Of a stretch of 64,000 nt of DNA, positions 26,435 through 34,829 are shown piece after piece. Both the position numbers and the translations under genes were made by a program. The notes beneath the pieces were generated by a model. The model was not told the DNA's origin, ran no database searches, and saw only the letters and a list, made by a program, of their open reading frames with translations. How positions within the stretch are numbered: the first letter of the stretch is position 1; each line of letters starts with the position of its first letter. This DNA is from Pantoea sp. RIT-PI-b (lineage in GTDB: Bacteria; Pseudomonadota; Gammaproteobacteria; Enterobacterales; Enterobacteriaceae), in the NCBI RefSeq assembly GCF_001187905.1, contig NZ_LGIS01000033.1, positions 496,001 to 560,000 of the forward strand. The letters run 5' to 3'.

Positions 26435-27239
26435 GGTTAGCTCCCCGCTGCGGATTTTTGTCTTTCATCAGCTGCATTAACACCGCGTTACGCTCGAGCA
26501 GCGCGCCATCAAAGGTTTGTGCCAGGTTATCCGCGGTGAACGTCTCATGCAGCAAGCCACTCGCCAGCACGGTATTTTTCACCAGCACGCAGCGGTCGCA
26601 GAAATCCGGAATGGCGTTGAGATCGTGCGTAGAGACCAGCATGGTGCGGCCTTCGTCACGCAGCTCTTTCAGCAGGGCGATGATCGCGGCTTCGGTTTTG
26701 ACATCCACGCCGGTAAAGGGCTCATCCAGCAGGATAATCTGGCCACTTTGCGCCAGCGCGCGCGCCAGGAAAACGCGCTTTTTCTGCCCGCCGGACAACT
26801 CGCCAATCTGTCGATGGCGATAAGCGCTCATCCCGACACGTTCCAGCGCCTGATCAACGCTCTGTTTATCGGCCGCGCGCGGAATGCGCAGCATGCCCAT
26901 ATAGCCGTAGCGACCCATCATCACCACATCTTCCACCAGCACCGGAAAGCTCCAGTCGACCTCCTCAGATTGCGGCACATAGGAAACGATATTGTGTTTC
27001 AACGCCTTATTGGCCTGCATTCCGGCCAGCGTCACCGCCCCGGAAGAGAGCGGGACAAATCCCATGATCGCCTTGAACAGCGTAGATTTTCCGGAACCGT
27101 TGACGCCAATTAACGCGGTGATGCTGCCGGCGGGCACGCTAAATGAGGCTTTACGTAGCGCGGTGTGGCCGTTGCGGTAGGTGACGCCGACGTTTTCCAC
27201 GCTCAATCCTGCGGCGGCATTGACTTCGATTCTGCTCAT
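26418..27239 (-). CDS. sitB: Mn/Fe ABC transporter ATPase SitB
   Basis: 273 aa. Walker A GVNGSGKST is at residues 45-53, the signature LSGGQKKRVFLARAL at about 149-163, and Walker B IILLDEPFTGVD directly after. The Q-loop segment is YVPQSEEVDWSFP; that SEEVDW sequence is characteristic of the manganese/iron (SitB/YfeB/PsaB) ATPases. The ATG overlaps the sitA stop by 4 bp. It drives uptake through SitC/SitD. Confidence 0.94.
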   Translation of the reverse strand: MSRIEVNAAAGLSVENVGVTYRNGHTALRKASFSVPAGSITALIGVNGSGKSTLFKAIMGFVPLSSGAVTLAGMQANKALKHNIVSYVPQSEEVDWSFPVLVEDVVMMGRYGYMGMLRIPRAADKQSVDQALERVGMSAYRHRQIGELSGGQKKRVFLARALAQSGQIILLDEPFTGVDVKTEAAIIALLKELRDEGRTMLVSTHDLNAIPDFCDRCVLVKNTVLASGLLHETFTADNLAQTFDGALLERNAVLMQLMKDKNPQRGANHVVDY

Positions 27240-28147
27240 TTCTGGCTTCCTTCGGTAATGCCTTGCACCACGGTTGCGGTGGTGACGCGCAGCAGATCAA
27301 GATAGGTCGGTACCGGGCCATCGCTATTGCTCAGCGAATCCACATACAACACGCCGCCGTAATGAATACCGGCTTCGCGCGCCACCTGCTGCGCCGGTTT
27401 AGCCGAAATAGTGCTTTCACTGAAAATCACCGGAATTTGATGGGTGCGCACCGCATCGATCACTTTACGCACCTGCTGCGGCGTACCTTGCTGATCGGCG
27501 TTGATCGGCCATAGATAAAGCTCTTTTAAGCCGAAATCACGCGCTAGATACGAGAAGGCGCCTTCGCTAGTGACCAGCCAGCGTTTATCTGCTGGAAGTT
27601 TATCGATAGCTTCGCGCATCGGGGCAATGGTTTTCTGGATCTGCGCTTTATAGCGATCGGCGTTGGCCTGATAAATCGCGGCATTGTCAGGATCATATTG
27701 CTGCAGCGCTTTGCGAATGTTATCGACATAAATCAGTGCGTTATCTGGCGACATCCATGCGTGCGGATTAGGCTTGCCGTTATACGGTCCTTCGGAAATG
27801 CCCATCGGTTCAATGCCTTGCGTCACGGTAACCTGCGGCACATCGTTCAGACGCTGGTAAAAGCGGCTAAACCACAGCTCAAGATTAAAGCCGTTCACCA
27901 GAATCAGATTAGCGCCCTGCGCGCGACGAATATCACCCGGCGTGGGTTGATATTCATGGATTTCGGCGCCGGTTTTAGTAATTGAGGTCACCTCGGCGGC
28001 ATCACCCGCCACGTTTTTCGCCATATCCGCAATCACCGTAAAAGTGGTCACCACTTTGAGTTTTTCTGCCGCTGATGCCGCAAAGGGCAACAGCGAGCTA
28101 AGTGACAGCAGCATGACGACGGCAGGCACAAGGCGTTGAGCAAACAT
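27236..28147 (-). CDS. sitA: Mn/Fe periplasmic binding protein SitA
   Basis: 303 aa from the ATG at 28147, placed 6 nt after GGAG; the ATG two codons upstream touches the ribosome site. A signal peptide ends near AASAAEK. It is a cluster 9 (ZnuA-like) binding protein. The metal ligands are visible as H in EIHEYQPTP, H in NPHAWMSPDN, E in TSEGAFSYLA and D in VDSLSN, the His2-Glu-Asp set of Mn/Fe proteins. No histidine-rich loop is present, which argues against zinc. Two tandem MntR-type boxes lie upstream, so manganese repression is expected. Confidence 0.94.
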   Translation of the reverse strand: MFAQRLVPAVVMLLSLSSLLPFAASAAEKLKVVTTFTVIADMAKNVAGDAAEVTSITKTGAEIHEYQPTPGDIRRAQGANLILVNGFNLELWFSRFYQRLNDVPQVTVTQGIEPMGISEGPYNGKPNPHAWMSPDNALIYVDNIRKALQQYDPDNAAIYQANADRYKAQIQKTIAPMREAIDKLPADKRWLVTSEGAFSYLARDFGLKELYLWPINADQQGTPQQVRKVIDAVRTHQIPVIFSESTISAKPAQQVAREAGIHYGGVLYVDSLSNSDGPVPTYLDLLRVTTATVVQGITEGSQK

Positions 28148-28165
28148 GATCATCTCCAGAGGAAT

Positions 28166-28198
28166 ATAGCCAATGCTATAAAAGATAGCTGATGCTAT
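28166..28198 (-). promoter_or_regulatory. Two tandem MntR-type boxes upstream of sitA
   Basis: ATAGCCAATGCTAT at 28166-28179 and ATAGCTGATGCTAT at 28185-28198 are both ATAGC-N4-GCTAT, the core of the enterobacterial MntR box. Their centres are 19 bp apart, about two helical turns. They lie 19-51 bp before the sitA start, where bound MntR-Mn would block transcription. Confidence 0.75.
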
Positions 28199-28284
28199 CT
28201 ATATGAGTCATTTTTGTGCAAAATGCCAGTGTGAAGACAAAAATTTACGAAACAGGCGGGTCAAAGTAAGGCGGGATTCTGTAG

Positions 28285-28304
28285 GGTGCGCATTGATGCG
28301 CACC
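28285..28304. repeat. Palindromic element, GTGCGC arms (copy A4)
   Basis: GGTGCGCATTGATGCGCACC, a perfect hairpin preceded by GTAGG, lies between the sitA promoter and the end of the cupin gene. Confidence 0.8.
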
Positions 28305-28338
28305 AGGCGACATTAGATATTTAAAAGCTGCGCACCAA

Positions 28339-28695
28339 TTAGCTGGCGTCGAAAATCACATACAGTTTGCGCATGGTGTTTTCAATTACCCAGGTGCCTT
28401 CGGTATTGGCTTCAAAGAACAACGAATCGCCGGGCTGGAAATAGAGCGTCTCCTCGCCATCCGGCGTAAATGAGCCGTTGCCGTTGAGAAAGTGCATGAT
28501 TTCAGCCTGTTTTACCGCGCGACGATAGGAACCTACGCCGCATTCGAAGATGCCGGTGTCGATATCTTCTTTTCCGGGAATCACTTTTTGTATGCCGGAT
28601 AATGCAATGCTGCCGCTACCCGGCAAACCTGCCACGCTGCCCCACGGCTCCATAACTTCAATGGCTGCCGGTTGGGTGATTTTTTGTACCTTCAT
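28339..28695 (-). CDS. Small cupin (DUF861-type) protein
   Basis: 118 aa, a single cupin: GIFECGVGSYRRAVKQAEIMHFLNGNGSFTPDG and FQPGDSLFFEANTEGTWVI are the two conserved strands of the (S)-ureidoglycine aminohydrolase/EutQ-like DUF861 group. A metal-binding histidine is seen in IMHFL, but the full HxH set is not. Proteins of this group often sit in amine or amino-acid oxidation clusters; the ABC transporter and FAD oxidase to the right would fit. It is separated from the ATPase gene by 242 bp of repeats, so it probably has its own promoter. Confidence 0.8.
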   Translation of the reverse strand: MKVQKITQPAAIEVMEPWGSVAGLPGSGSIALSGIQKVIPGKEDIDTGIFECGVGSYRRAVKQAEIMHFLNGNGSFTPDGEETLYFQPGDSLFFEANTEGTWVIENTMRKLYVIFDAS

Positions 28696-28738
28696 ATTTA
28701 TTTCCCCTGAATTAAATGCAGTAGCGTCAGCTATTGCA

Positions 28739-28806
28739 GGTGCGCATGAATGCGCACCCTACGAAAATCGTGCAGCAGGTTCGTAGGGTCGCCATTTATG
28801 GCGACC
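28739..28806. repeat. Inverted pair of palindromic units (copy A5)
   Basis: GGTGCGCATGAATGCGCACC at 28739-28758, followed by CTACG, and GGTCGCCATTTATGGCGACC at 28787-28806, preceded by CGTAGG. The outward CTACG/CGTAG words show that the two units are in opposite orientation, as in BIME-type mosaics, even though their stem arms differ. Confidence 0.82.
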
Positions 28807-28937
28807 AGCAATCTCTTGACGTAAAAGATGAATTTCAGATTAAAGCGTTCGCGAAATACAGGATGTAATGAATTGCCGCGCAAATAACCGATTCATGCGC
28901 TTATCAGCGCGGCTTTAGCAGAAACTTTCGCGGCGGA

Positions 28938-29705
28938 TTAAACCGCCTGCTGGCAGCAGGCGCAGGTCGTCGACACCACGTTGCCCAGCACGCGGCGCAG
29001 GAAATCTTGCGTGCGTGGCTCTTGAGGTTTGAGCAAAATCTGATCGGCGGGACCTTGCTCGACAATTTGCCCGCTGTGCAGGAAGCAGACGCGATCGGCG
29101 ACTTCGCGCGCGAATTGCATCTCATGTGTTACCACAATCATTGTCATGCCTTCACGCGCCAGGTTGCGCATAACCTGCAGCACTTCACCCACCAGTTCCG
29201 GATCGAGCGCCGAGGTCGGTTCATCAAACAGAATGGCTTTGGGCTGCAGCGCCAGAGTGCGCGCAATCGCCACGCGCTGCTGCTGTCCGCCCGAAAGCTG
29301 GGTTGGCCATGCATTAATCTTCTCGCCTAACCCAACCATCGCCAGCAAATCTTTAGCCCTTTTTTCCGCCACCTGACGCGGTTCGCCGTTGACGTGAATC
29401 GGGCCTTCCATCACGTTTTCTAACACGCTGCGATGGGGGAACAGGTTGAAACGTTGGAACACCATGCCAATCTGGCGACGTAGATCATTGATGCTTTTAT
29501 GTTTGTTGTTGACGCGCTGACCCAGCACGTCGATGTCGCCGCCTTCATAAGTTTCGAGGCCGTTAATGCAGCGCAAAATGGTCGATTTTCCTGAGCCGGA
29601 AGGGCCGATCAAACACACCACCTCGCCCTCGCTGACGCTAAAACTCACGCCTTTCAGCACCTCGACATGACCGAATTTTTTGTGCACATCACGAATTTCA
29701 ATCAT
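28938..29705 (-). CDS. Polar amino-acid ABC transporter ATPase
   Basis: 255 aa of the GlnQ/HisP type. Walker A GPSGSGKST is at residues 34-42, the signature LSGGQQQRVAIARTLA follows around 140, and Walker B AILFDEPTSALDPELVGEVL lies just after. The closing segment contains TCACCQQ, an unusual C-terminal cluster of three cysteines of unknown meaning. It is 1 bp from the permease gene and forms one operon with it. The binding protein is encoded divergently at 30622. The substrate is likely an amino acid or amine processed by the FAD oxidase at 32141. Confidence 0.92.
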   Translation of the reverse strand: MIEIRDVHKKFGHVEVLKGVSFSVSEGEVVCLIGPSGSGKSTILRCINGLETYEGGDIDVLGQRVNNKHKSINDLRRQIGMVFQRFNLFPHRSVLENVMEGPIHVNGEPRQVAEKRAKDLLAMVGLGEKINAWPTQLSGGQQQRVAIARTLALQPKAILFDEPTSALDPELVGEVLQVMRNLAREGMTMIVVTHEMQFAREVADRVCFLHSGQIVEQGPADQILLKPQEPRTQDFLRRVLGNVVSTTCACCQQAV

Positions 29706-29706
29706 C

Positions 29707-30357
29707 TCAGGCTCCTTTAATCTGACGTTTTTCCAGCTGCTTAGTCAGTGCCAGCAGCGGCAGGCACAGCACCAGATAGAGCAGCGCCACCAGCGTGTAC
29801 ACCGTGGTGTTATCGAACGTGGAGGCGGCAATCAGCTGGCCCTGACGCGTCATTTCGGTGACGGCGATGGTGGATGCCAGCGCAGAATCTTTCAGCATCA
29901 TCACCAGCGTATTGCTGTAAGGCGGCAGCGCGACATGAAATGCCTGCGGCAACACCACGCGGTACATCGCTTTCGGAAAACTCATGCCCATGGATCGTGC
30001 GGCTTCCAGCTGGCCGCGATCGACCGACTCAATACCGGCCCGGAAAATCTCCGCGATATAGGTTGAAAAGCAAAAGGCAATGCCAATTACGCTGGCCTGG
30101 AATGACGACAGCGTGATGCCGATATCCGGAAAGACAAAATAGATATAAAACAGCACCACAATCATTGGCAGGCCGCGCGTAATATTAATGACGGTCGCGA
30201 TGGGCCAGGAGACTATTTTCCACGGACACATCTTCGCTGCGGCGAAAATCAGTCCCAGCGGTGTACTGATTATCAGAGACAAAAGGGTGATGTAAATCGT
30301 CATTTCTGCCCCTTGCAACAGGAAGGGCAGATAAACGTGAATACTACTCCAATCCAT
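29707..30357 (-). CDS. Polar amino-acid ABC transporter permease (HisM/GlnP type)
   Basis: 216 aa, about five TM segments. The EAA loop reads LEAARSMGMSFPKAMYRVVLPQAF, the site of contact with the ATPase. The N-terminal LLQGAEMTIYITLLSLIIS is typical of the single-subunit HisMQ family. A homodimer is expected because only one permease gene is present. It starts the leftward operon. The promoter region contains the palindrome TTCATTATAATGAA at 30379-30392. Confidence 0.92.
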   Translation of the reverse strand: MDWSSIHVYLPFLLQGAEMTIYITLLSLIISTPLGLIFAAAKMCPWKIVSWPIATVINITRGLPMIVVLFYIYFVFPDIGITLSSFQASVIGIAFCFSTYIAEIFRAGIESVDRGQLEAARSMGMSFPKAMYRVVLPQAFHVALPPYSNTLVMMLKDSALASTIAVTEMTRQGQLIAASTFDNTTVYTLVALLYLVLCLPLLALTKQLEKRQIKGA

Positions 30358-30378
30358 GATAATCCCCTGCAGGTTAAT

Positions 30379-30392
30379 TTCATTATAATGAA
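30379..30392. promoter_or_regulatory. Operator 1 of the transport/oxidase locus
   Basis: Perfect 14-bp palindrome TTCATTATAATGAA, 22 bp before the permease start. It shares TAATTTCATTATA with the second site at 30568-30583, so the same protein probably binds both, most likely the XRE-cupin regulator at 31500. Confidence 0.6.
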
Positions 30393-30567
30393 TATCCCCG
30401 ATAGCAAATCACTGTCAATCAATACCCGCCGGGGAGAGATAGCTTTTACTTATTATCGCCATATGAACAAGCTATAGGTGTAATAATGCATGTTATCAAA
30501 GGGTTTATCTGTGAATTGTGAATTCACGCATTTTGCTTAAATAAAACATTGACACCCACCTGACTAA

Positions 30568-30583
30568 TTTCATTATAGTGAAA
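30568..30583. promoter_or_regulatory. Operator 2 of the transport/oxidase locus
   Basis: TTTCATTATAGTGAAA, a 16-bp near-perfect palindrome, 39 bp before the binding-protein start. It is the partner of the site at 30379. One site serves each of the two divergent promoters. Confidence 0.6.
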
Positions 30584-30621
30584 ATGACGTTCGCCCTTTT
30601 CATTTGATTCAGGAGTGAGTT

Positions 30622-31371
30622 ATGTCTGCTAATCGTTCCCGGTTATTATTCGCCTGTCTGGCGGCTGCATTTAGCCTCAATGCCCAGGCTGCGGCGCTCA
30701 CCGCGGGCTCGCCGCCGTCTAGCGCGCCGACCACTTTCCTCGATACTAAAAGCGGTAAAATTGAAGGCTTCATGCCCGACGTAGCGGCAGAAGTGGCTAA
30801 GCGCCAGCACCTTGAAATTAATTACACGGCGATTCCTTTTTCCACCCTGATTCAGTCGGTGATTGCCGGCAAAATCGACATGATTGTGGCGGGTATGACG
30901 CCCACGGAAGAGCGCGCCAAACGTATTACTTTCTCGCAGCCCGTGACCGCATTTGGTGCCGGTTTGGTGGTGCGCGATGACAACAAGAAGACCTATAACT
31001 CGTGGCAGGATGTGAAGGGTGACATCGTCGGCACCATGGCAGGCACCGATTATACCCAAAGCCTGATGGCCAGCGGCATCGCCAAAGAGGTGAAGGTTTA
31101 TGACAGCCCGGCTGATATGACGCGTGATTTATCGCTGGGACGCATCGCGGCGGGGATGAATGATTATCCGATTCTTAAAGCGCAGGAAAAAGCCGGTGGG
31201 TTAAAAGGCATGCATGTGATTGACGGTTATAAACCCGAACATGTTTCGCCGATGGCGTTTGGCGTGAAAAAAGGCAACGATAAATTAATGGCCGAAATTA
31301 ATAGCGCCTTAACCGCGATGAAAGATGACGGCACCTTGCAGACCATTAAAACCAAATGGGGCATGCCTTAA
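30622..31371 (+). CDS. Family 3 solute-binding protein
   Basis: 249 aa with a signal peptide ending near LNAQA-AAL. The SBP_bac_3 pattern is clear: GKIEGFMPDVAAEVAKRQHLEINY, then GKIDMIVAGMTPTEERAKRITFSQPV. AGGAG lies 6-7 nt before the ATG. It should deliver substrate to the divergent permease/ATPase pair. The 264-bp divergent region contains two matched operators. It is followed by the XRE-cupin regulator and FAD oxidase on the same strand. Confidence 0.92.
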   Translation: MSANRSRLLFACLAAAFSLNAQAAALTAGSPPSSAPTTFLDTKSGKIEGFMPDVAAEVAKRQHLEINYTAIPFSTLIQSVIAGKIDMIVAGMTPTEERAKRITFSQPVTAFGAGLVVRDDNKKTYNSWQDVKGDIVGTMAGTDYTQSLMASGIAKEVKVYDSPADMTRDLSLGRIAAGMNDYPILKAQEKAGGLKGMHVIDGYKPEHVSPMAFGVKKGNDKLMAEINSALTAMKDDGTLQTIKTKWGMP

Positions 31372-31499
31372 CATTGCTGCGGCATATATTGCTGTCTCGC
31401 ACCCTTAATTTCAGCGAAAAACACAGTATCAGGGAAATAAACGCGGCGACTGCGCTGTGCGAAATTCGATAAAGTTATCCGCTGGAAGGGTTAAAGCCG

Positions 31500-32105
31500 A
31501 TGAAAAAAGTGAATATCAGTGACGAAGCGACGGGCGCGCAGGAAGCGGATATTGGATCGCGCCTGAAACGGATTCGCAAGGCGCGCAATATGACCATCAC
31601 TGATTTGGCGCAGCTGGCGAATGTATCCGCTGGCGCCATTAGCCAAATAGAGCGCAACCTGACCAATCCCACCGTGCGCGTGCTGGAGCAGCTGCGGCTG
31701 GTGCTGAAGGTACCGCTCTCTGCCTTTCTCGAAGAGCACGCATCGACGCTGCGCGGTGCGGAACACTATGTGCGGCGCGCCGTTGAGCGACCGCATTTCA
31801 ACGTCGGGAAACGGGGCATCTCAAAGGAGATGCTGTCAGCGGCGGGCGAACACGATTTGCAGTTTATGTTTATCAATATTCCACCGGGCGTGCGTTCCGA
31901 CGAAATGTTGATGGGCAAGGGCGAGAAGGCGGGTTTAGTGATGGAGGGTGAGTTGACGCTGGAGATTGATGGCGACAGCGCCCGATTACGCGCTGGCGAT
32001 AGCTTCCAGTTTCAGAGCCATTTTCCGCATAACATTTTCAACCATAGCGCGAGTGAAGCCAGAGTGTTGTGGATCATGCACATCCCCTCTGAACATCATT
32101 TGTGA
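31500..32105 (+). CDS. XRE-cupin regulator (PuuR-like)
   Basis: 201 aa. The helix-turn-helix lies at about residues 18-75 (GSRLKRIRKARNMTITDLAQLANVSAGAISQIERNLTNPT). The cupin at about 120-195 (GEKAGLVMEGELTLEIDGDSARLRAGDSFQFQSHFPHN) follows the arrangement of PuuR-type repressors of amine catabolism. GGAAGGG is before the ATG. It most likely binds the two TTTCATTATA palindromes in the divergent promoter and controls transport and oxidation together. The ligand is probably the transported substrate. Confidence 0.88.
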   Translation: MKKVNISDEATGAQEADIGSRLKRIRKARNMTITDLAQLANVSAGAISQIERNLTNPTVRVLEQLRLVLKVPLSAFLEEHASTLRGAEHYVRRAVERPHFNVGKRGISKEMLSAAGEHDLQFMFINIPPGVRSDEMLMGKGEKAGLVMEGELTLEIDGDSARLRAGDSFQFQSHFPHNIFNHSASEARVLWIMHIPSEHHL

Positions 32106-32140
32106 TTTCGTCACCCTAGTGGCGTGCAGGACTTAAGACG

Positions 32141-33469
32141 ATGCGCATAAAAGTTAATGCAGTTGCAGACAGTGAACGCTTTCCCGAATCCGTTGATGTG
32201 ATTGTGATTGGCGGCGGCATTATTGGCACCTCGGTGAGCTATGAGCTGGCCAAACAGGGCGTTTCAGTGGCGCTGTTTGAAAAAGGGGTGATTGGCGGGG
32301 AGCAGTCCGGGCGCAACTGGGGCTGGGTTCGTCAGCAGAACCGCGACCTGTACGAGTTGCCGATGGCGATCCGCAGTTTACAGCGCTGGGATGAGTTAAG
32401 CCGCGAAATCGGCCTCGATCTGGGCTTCTCACGTCAGGGCATCACTTACGGTACACAGAGCGAAAGCGATCTGGCGCGCTGGGAAGCGTGGGGAAAACAG
32501 GCGCAGCAAATCGGCTTTGTTAGCCATTTGCTGTCAGCGAAAGAAGCGCGCGATCGCATCGGCAACAGTTCGCCTTGGGTCGGCGGCGTGTGGTCGCCGA
32601 GCGATGGCCGCGCTGAGCCGTCACTTGCCGCACCGGCCATCGCCACCGGCGCGAAAAATCTGGGTGCTTTTGTGCATCAACGCTGCGCGGTGCGCGGCTT
32701 AGATGTCTCCGGCGGACGCGTGACGGGCGTCTGGACCGAGCGCGGCCTGGTAAAAGCGAACCGCGTAATTTGCTGCGGCGGCGCGTGGAGTTCGCGCTTC
32801 CTGAAGCAATACGGCATTGAATTGCCGAGCGCCAATATTCTCGGCACCGCGTTCAAAACCACCGCCGCCCCGGAAGTGATCAAAGGTTGTCTGAGCACCG
32901 GTGGCTTGTGCATTCGCCGTCGTCAGGATGGCAGCTACACCGTGGCGCTTTCCGGGCGCGGGCAGATTGATCTTGCGCCGCAAAATATCCGCTATGCCAC
33001 CAGGTTCTACCCGATGTATCGCAGCAAAATCGCTAAGAAGCTCAAGGTGCGGATTAACGGCTCTTTCTTTAACGGTCCGGAAGCGGCGGGTACGTGGTCG
33101 AACCAAGGCGTGTCGCCATTCGAGAAGATCCGCACCCTCGATCCGGCAGCGGATAACGGCATCGTGCAGGAAGCGATGCAGGCGCTGGTGCAGCTTTATC
33201 CTCAGCTGAACGGCATTAAAGTCGATCACGCATGGGGCGGCTGGATAGATACCACGCCGGATCTGGTGCCGGTGATTGATGAGATGAATAACCTGCCAGG
33301 TTTGTTTATCGCCTCGGGTTTCAGCGGGCACGGTTTTGGTATTGGCCCCGGCGCGGGTTTGCTGTGCGCGCAGCGGGTGAATAACAAACCGCTGTTCACC
33401 GATATGACGCCGTACAGTTTGGCGCGCTTTGCCAAAGGTCAGGCAATCCGTGAACCGCAAATGATGTAA
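32141..33469 (+). CDS. DadA/DAO-family FAD-dependent amine or amino-acid oxidase
   Basis: 442 aa. The FAD-binding GGGIIGTS is at residues 24-31. The GRNWGWVRQQNRDLYELP segment marks a subgroup of D-amino-acid/sarcosine-type oxidoreductases, and the C-terminal PGLFIASGFSGHGFGIGPGAGLL closes the FAD fold. It oxidises a primary or secondary amine of an amino acid or polyamine derivative; the exact compound is not visible. It lies 35 bp after the XRE-cupin regulator and probably shares its transcript. A palindromic repeat follows its stop codon. Confidence 0.88.
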   Translation: MRIKVNAVADSERFPESVDVIVIGGGIIGTSVSYELAKQGVSVALFEKGVIGGEQSGRNWGWVRQQNRDLYELPMAIRSLQRWDELSREIGLDLGFSRQGITYGTQSESDLARWEAWGKQAQQIGFVSHLLSAKEARDRIGNSSPWVGGVWSPSDGRAEPSLAAPAIATGAKNLGAFVHQRCAVRGLDVSGGRVTGVWTERGLVKANRVICCGGAWSSRFLKQYGIELPSANILGTAFKTTAAPEVIKGCLSTGGLCIRRRQDGSYTVALSGRGQIDLAPQNIRYATRFYPMYRSKIAKKLKVRINGSFFNGPEAAGTWSNQGVSPFEKIRTLDPAADNGIVQEAMQALVQLYPQLNGIKVDHAWGGWIDTTPDLVPVIDEMNNLPGLFIASGFSGHGFGIGPGAGLLCAQRVNNKPLFTDMTPYSLARFAKGQAIREPQMM

Positions 33470-33484
33470 TGTTCCGCAGATACC

Positions 33485-33512
33485 GTAGCGGCGCGATAAA
33501 TCGCGCCGCTAC
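33485..33512. repeat. Single perfect palindrome, GTAGCGGC family (copy B2)
   Basis: GTAGCGGCGCGAT, then AA, then the reverse complement of the arm: a 28-bp perfect palindrome in the gap between the convergent oxidase and chemoreceptor genes. Unlike the other copies of this family it is a single unit. Confidence 0.82.
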
Positions 33513-33542
33513 CGAAAATGTGCGGTATGAAGCCTCTTCGTC

Positions 33543-34829
33543 TCAAACATCCAACCGATGTATCACATTCACAAACTCATGTACGCCGCTGTTAATCTCG
33601 CGCAGGCTGCGTGACAGCACGCTGATTTTATCCTGCTCGGTCACCACAAACTGCTTCACCTCATTCAGCTGCTGCTCCATTTGCGCAATCAGGCTGGCGT
33701 TGTGTTCGACCACCTGAGTGATCTGCCTGGTGGCGCTGGAGGTTGATGCCGCCAGGCGCCGCACTTCGCCTGCCACCACGCTAAAGCCGCGACCGGCTTC
33801 ACCGGCGCGCGCGGATTCAATCGCTGCATTGAGTGCCAGAATGTTGGTTTGTGAGGCGATCAGGTTGATGGTCTCGACCACCTCGCTGATGCTTTTCGCC
33901 GAGGCGTTGAGCTCGGCACCGATGGCGGTCGCCGCATTCACCTGTACCGCGACAAGCCCCGAGTTACGGATGGTTTCATCCAGCACTTCGTTGGCGTTAT
34001 CGGTGATTTGCGAGGTCTCTTCCGAGGTGGTGAGCGCAATATCGGCCACCCGCTTGGCGGCTTCTACGCGCGCGGTGATGTCCGACGCAATCTTAATCAC
34101 CTTATAGACTTTGCCATCCGCGTCATACACCGGGTTGTAGCTGGCTTCCAGCCAGATACGCTCGCCGCTGGCGGTTTTGCGCTCGAAGCGGCCAACGAAA
34201 TGTTGTCCTTTGGCAATCTTGCGCCAGAAGTCGGGATTCTCGCGATAGAAGTTATCGAAGCAGAACAGACGATGGTGCTGCCCAACAATTGCAGCCAGCT
34301 CATAGCCCATGTGAGTCAGGAAGTTATTATTAGCGCTGAGGATCTGGCCATCCGGCGTGAATTCAATCACCGCCATGGAGAGGTCGAGCGCGGTAATCAC
34401 CGCCTCTTTATGCTCCAGCTCCTGATGACGTTCGGTGATATCGGAAGCGACTTTAATCACCTTATAAACATGGCCTTTCTCATCGCTTACCGGGAAATAA
34501 GTGGCACTAAGATAGAAGCGCTGATGTTGCTTATTGAAGCGCTCAAAAATGCCGGTAACCGATTCGCCAGCCGCCAGAGTTTGCCAAAAGGTGAGGTAGC
34601 TGGAGGATTGGCTGTACTGCGGGCTGCAGAAGATGCGGTGATGCTTGCCCTGAATCTCATTGAGCTGATAGCCGGTGGTAGCAAGGAATAGGGGATTAGC
34701 AGTGATGATTTCGCCGTGGGGCGAAAATTCAATCCATGCAACATGCTGTTTGATCGCATTGATATCTTTAACCACATCGCCACTTTTATAAAACGGCAAT
34801 GAAAGACTCGACTTTTTCACACCAAACAT
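33543..34829 (-). CDS. PAS-PAS methyl-accepting chemotaxis protein (BdlA-like)
   Basis: 428 aa from the ATG at 34829 (GAGG 6 nt upstream). Two tandem PAS domains (about 20-140 and 140-265) each end in the PAC segment VYKVIKIASDIT/VYKVIKVASDIT. They are followed by a shortened MCP signalling domain with the hairpin tip LIASQTNILALNAAIESARAGEAGRGFSVVAGEVRRLA. There are no TM segments, so it is a cytoplasmic sensor. This is the layout of BdlA, which links redox/oxygen sensing to biofilm dispersal. A well-matched sigma-28 promoter lies upstream at 35036-35062, consistent with flagellar-regulon expression. Confidence 0.92.
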   Translation of the reverse strand: MFGVKKSSLSLPFYKSGDVVKDINAIKQHVAWIEFSPHGEIITANPLFLATTGYQLNEIQGKHHRIFCSPQYSQSSSYLTFWQTLAAGESVTGIFERFNKQHQRFYLSATYFPVSDEKGHVYKVIKVASDITERHQELEHKEAVITALDLSMAVIEFTPDGQILSANNNFLTHMGYELAAIVGQHHRLFCFDNFYRENPDFWRKIAKGQHFVGRFERKTASGERIWLEASYNPVYDADGKVYKVIKIASDITARVEAAKRVADIALTTSEETSQITDNANEVLDETIRNSGLVAVQVNAATAIGAELNASAKSISEVVETINLIASQTNILALNAAIESARAGEAGRGFSVVAGEVRRLAASTSSATRQITQVVEHNASLIAQMEQQLNEVKQFVVTEQDKISVLSRSLREINSGVHEFVNVIHRLDV

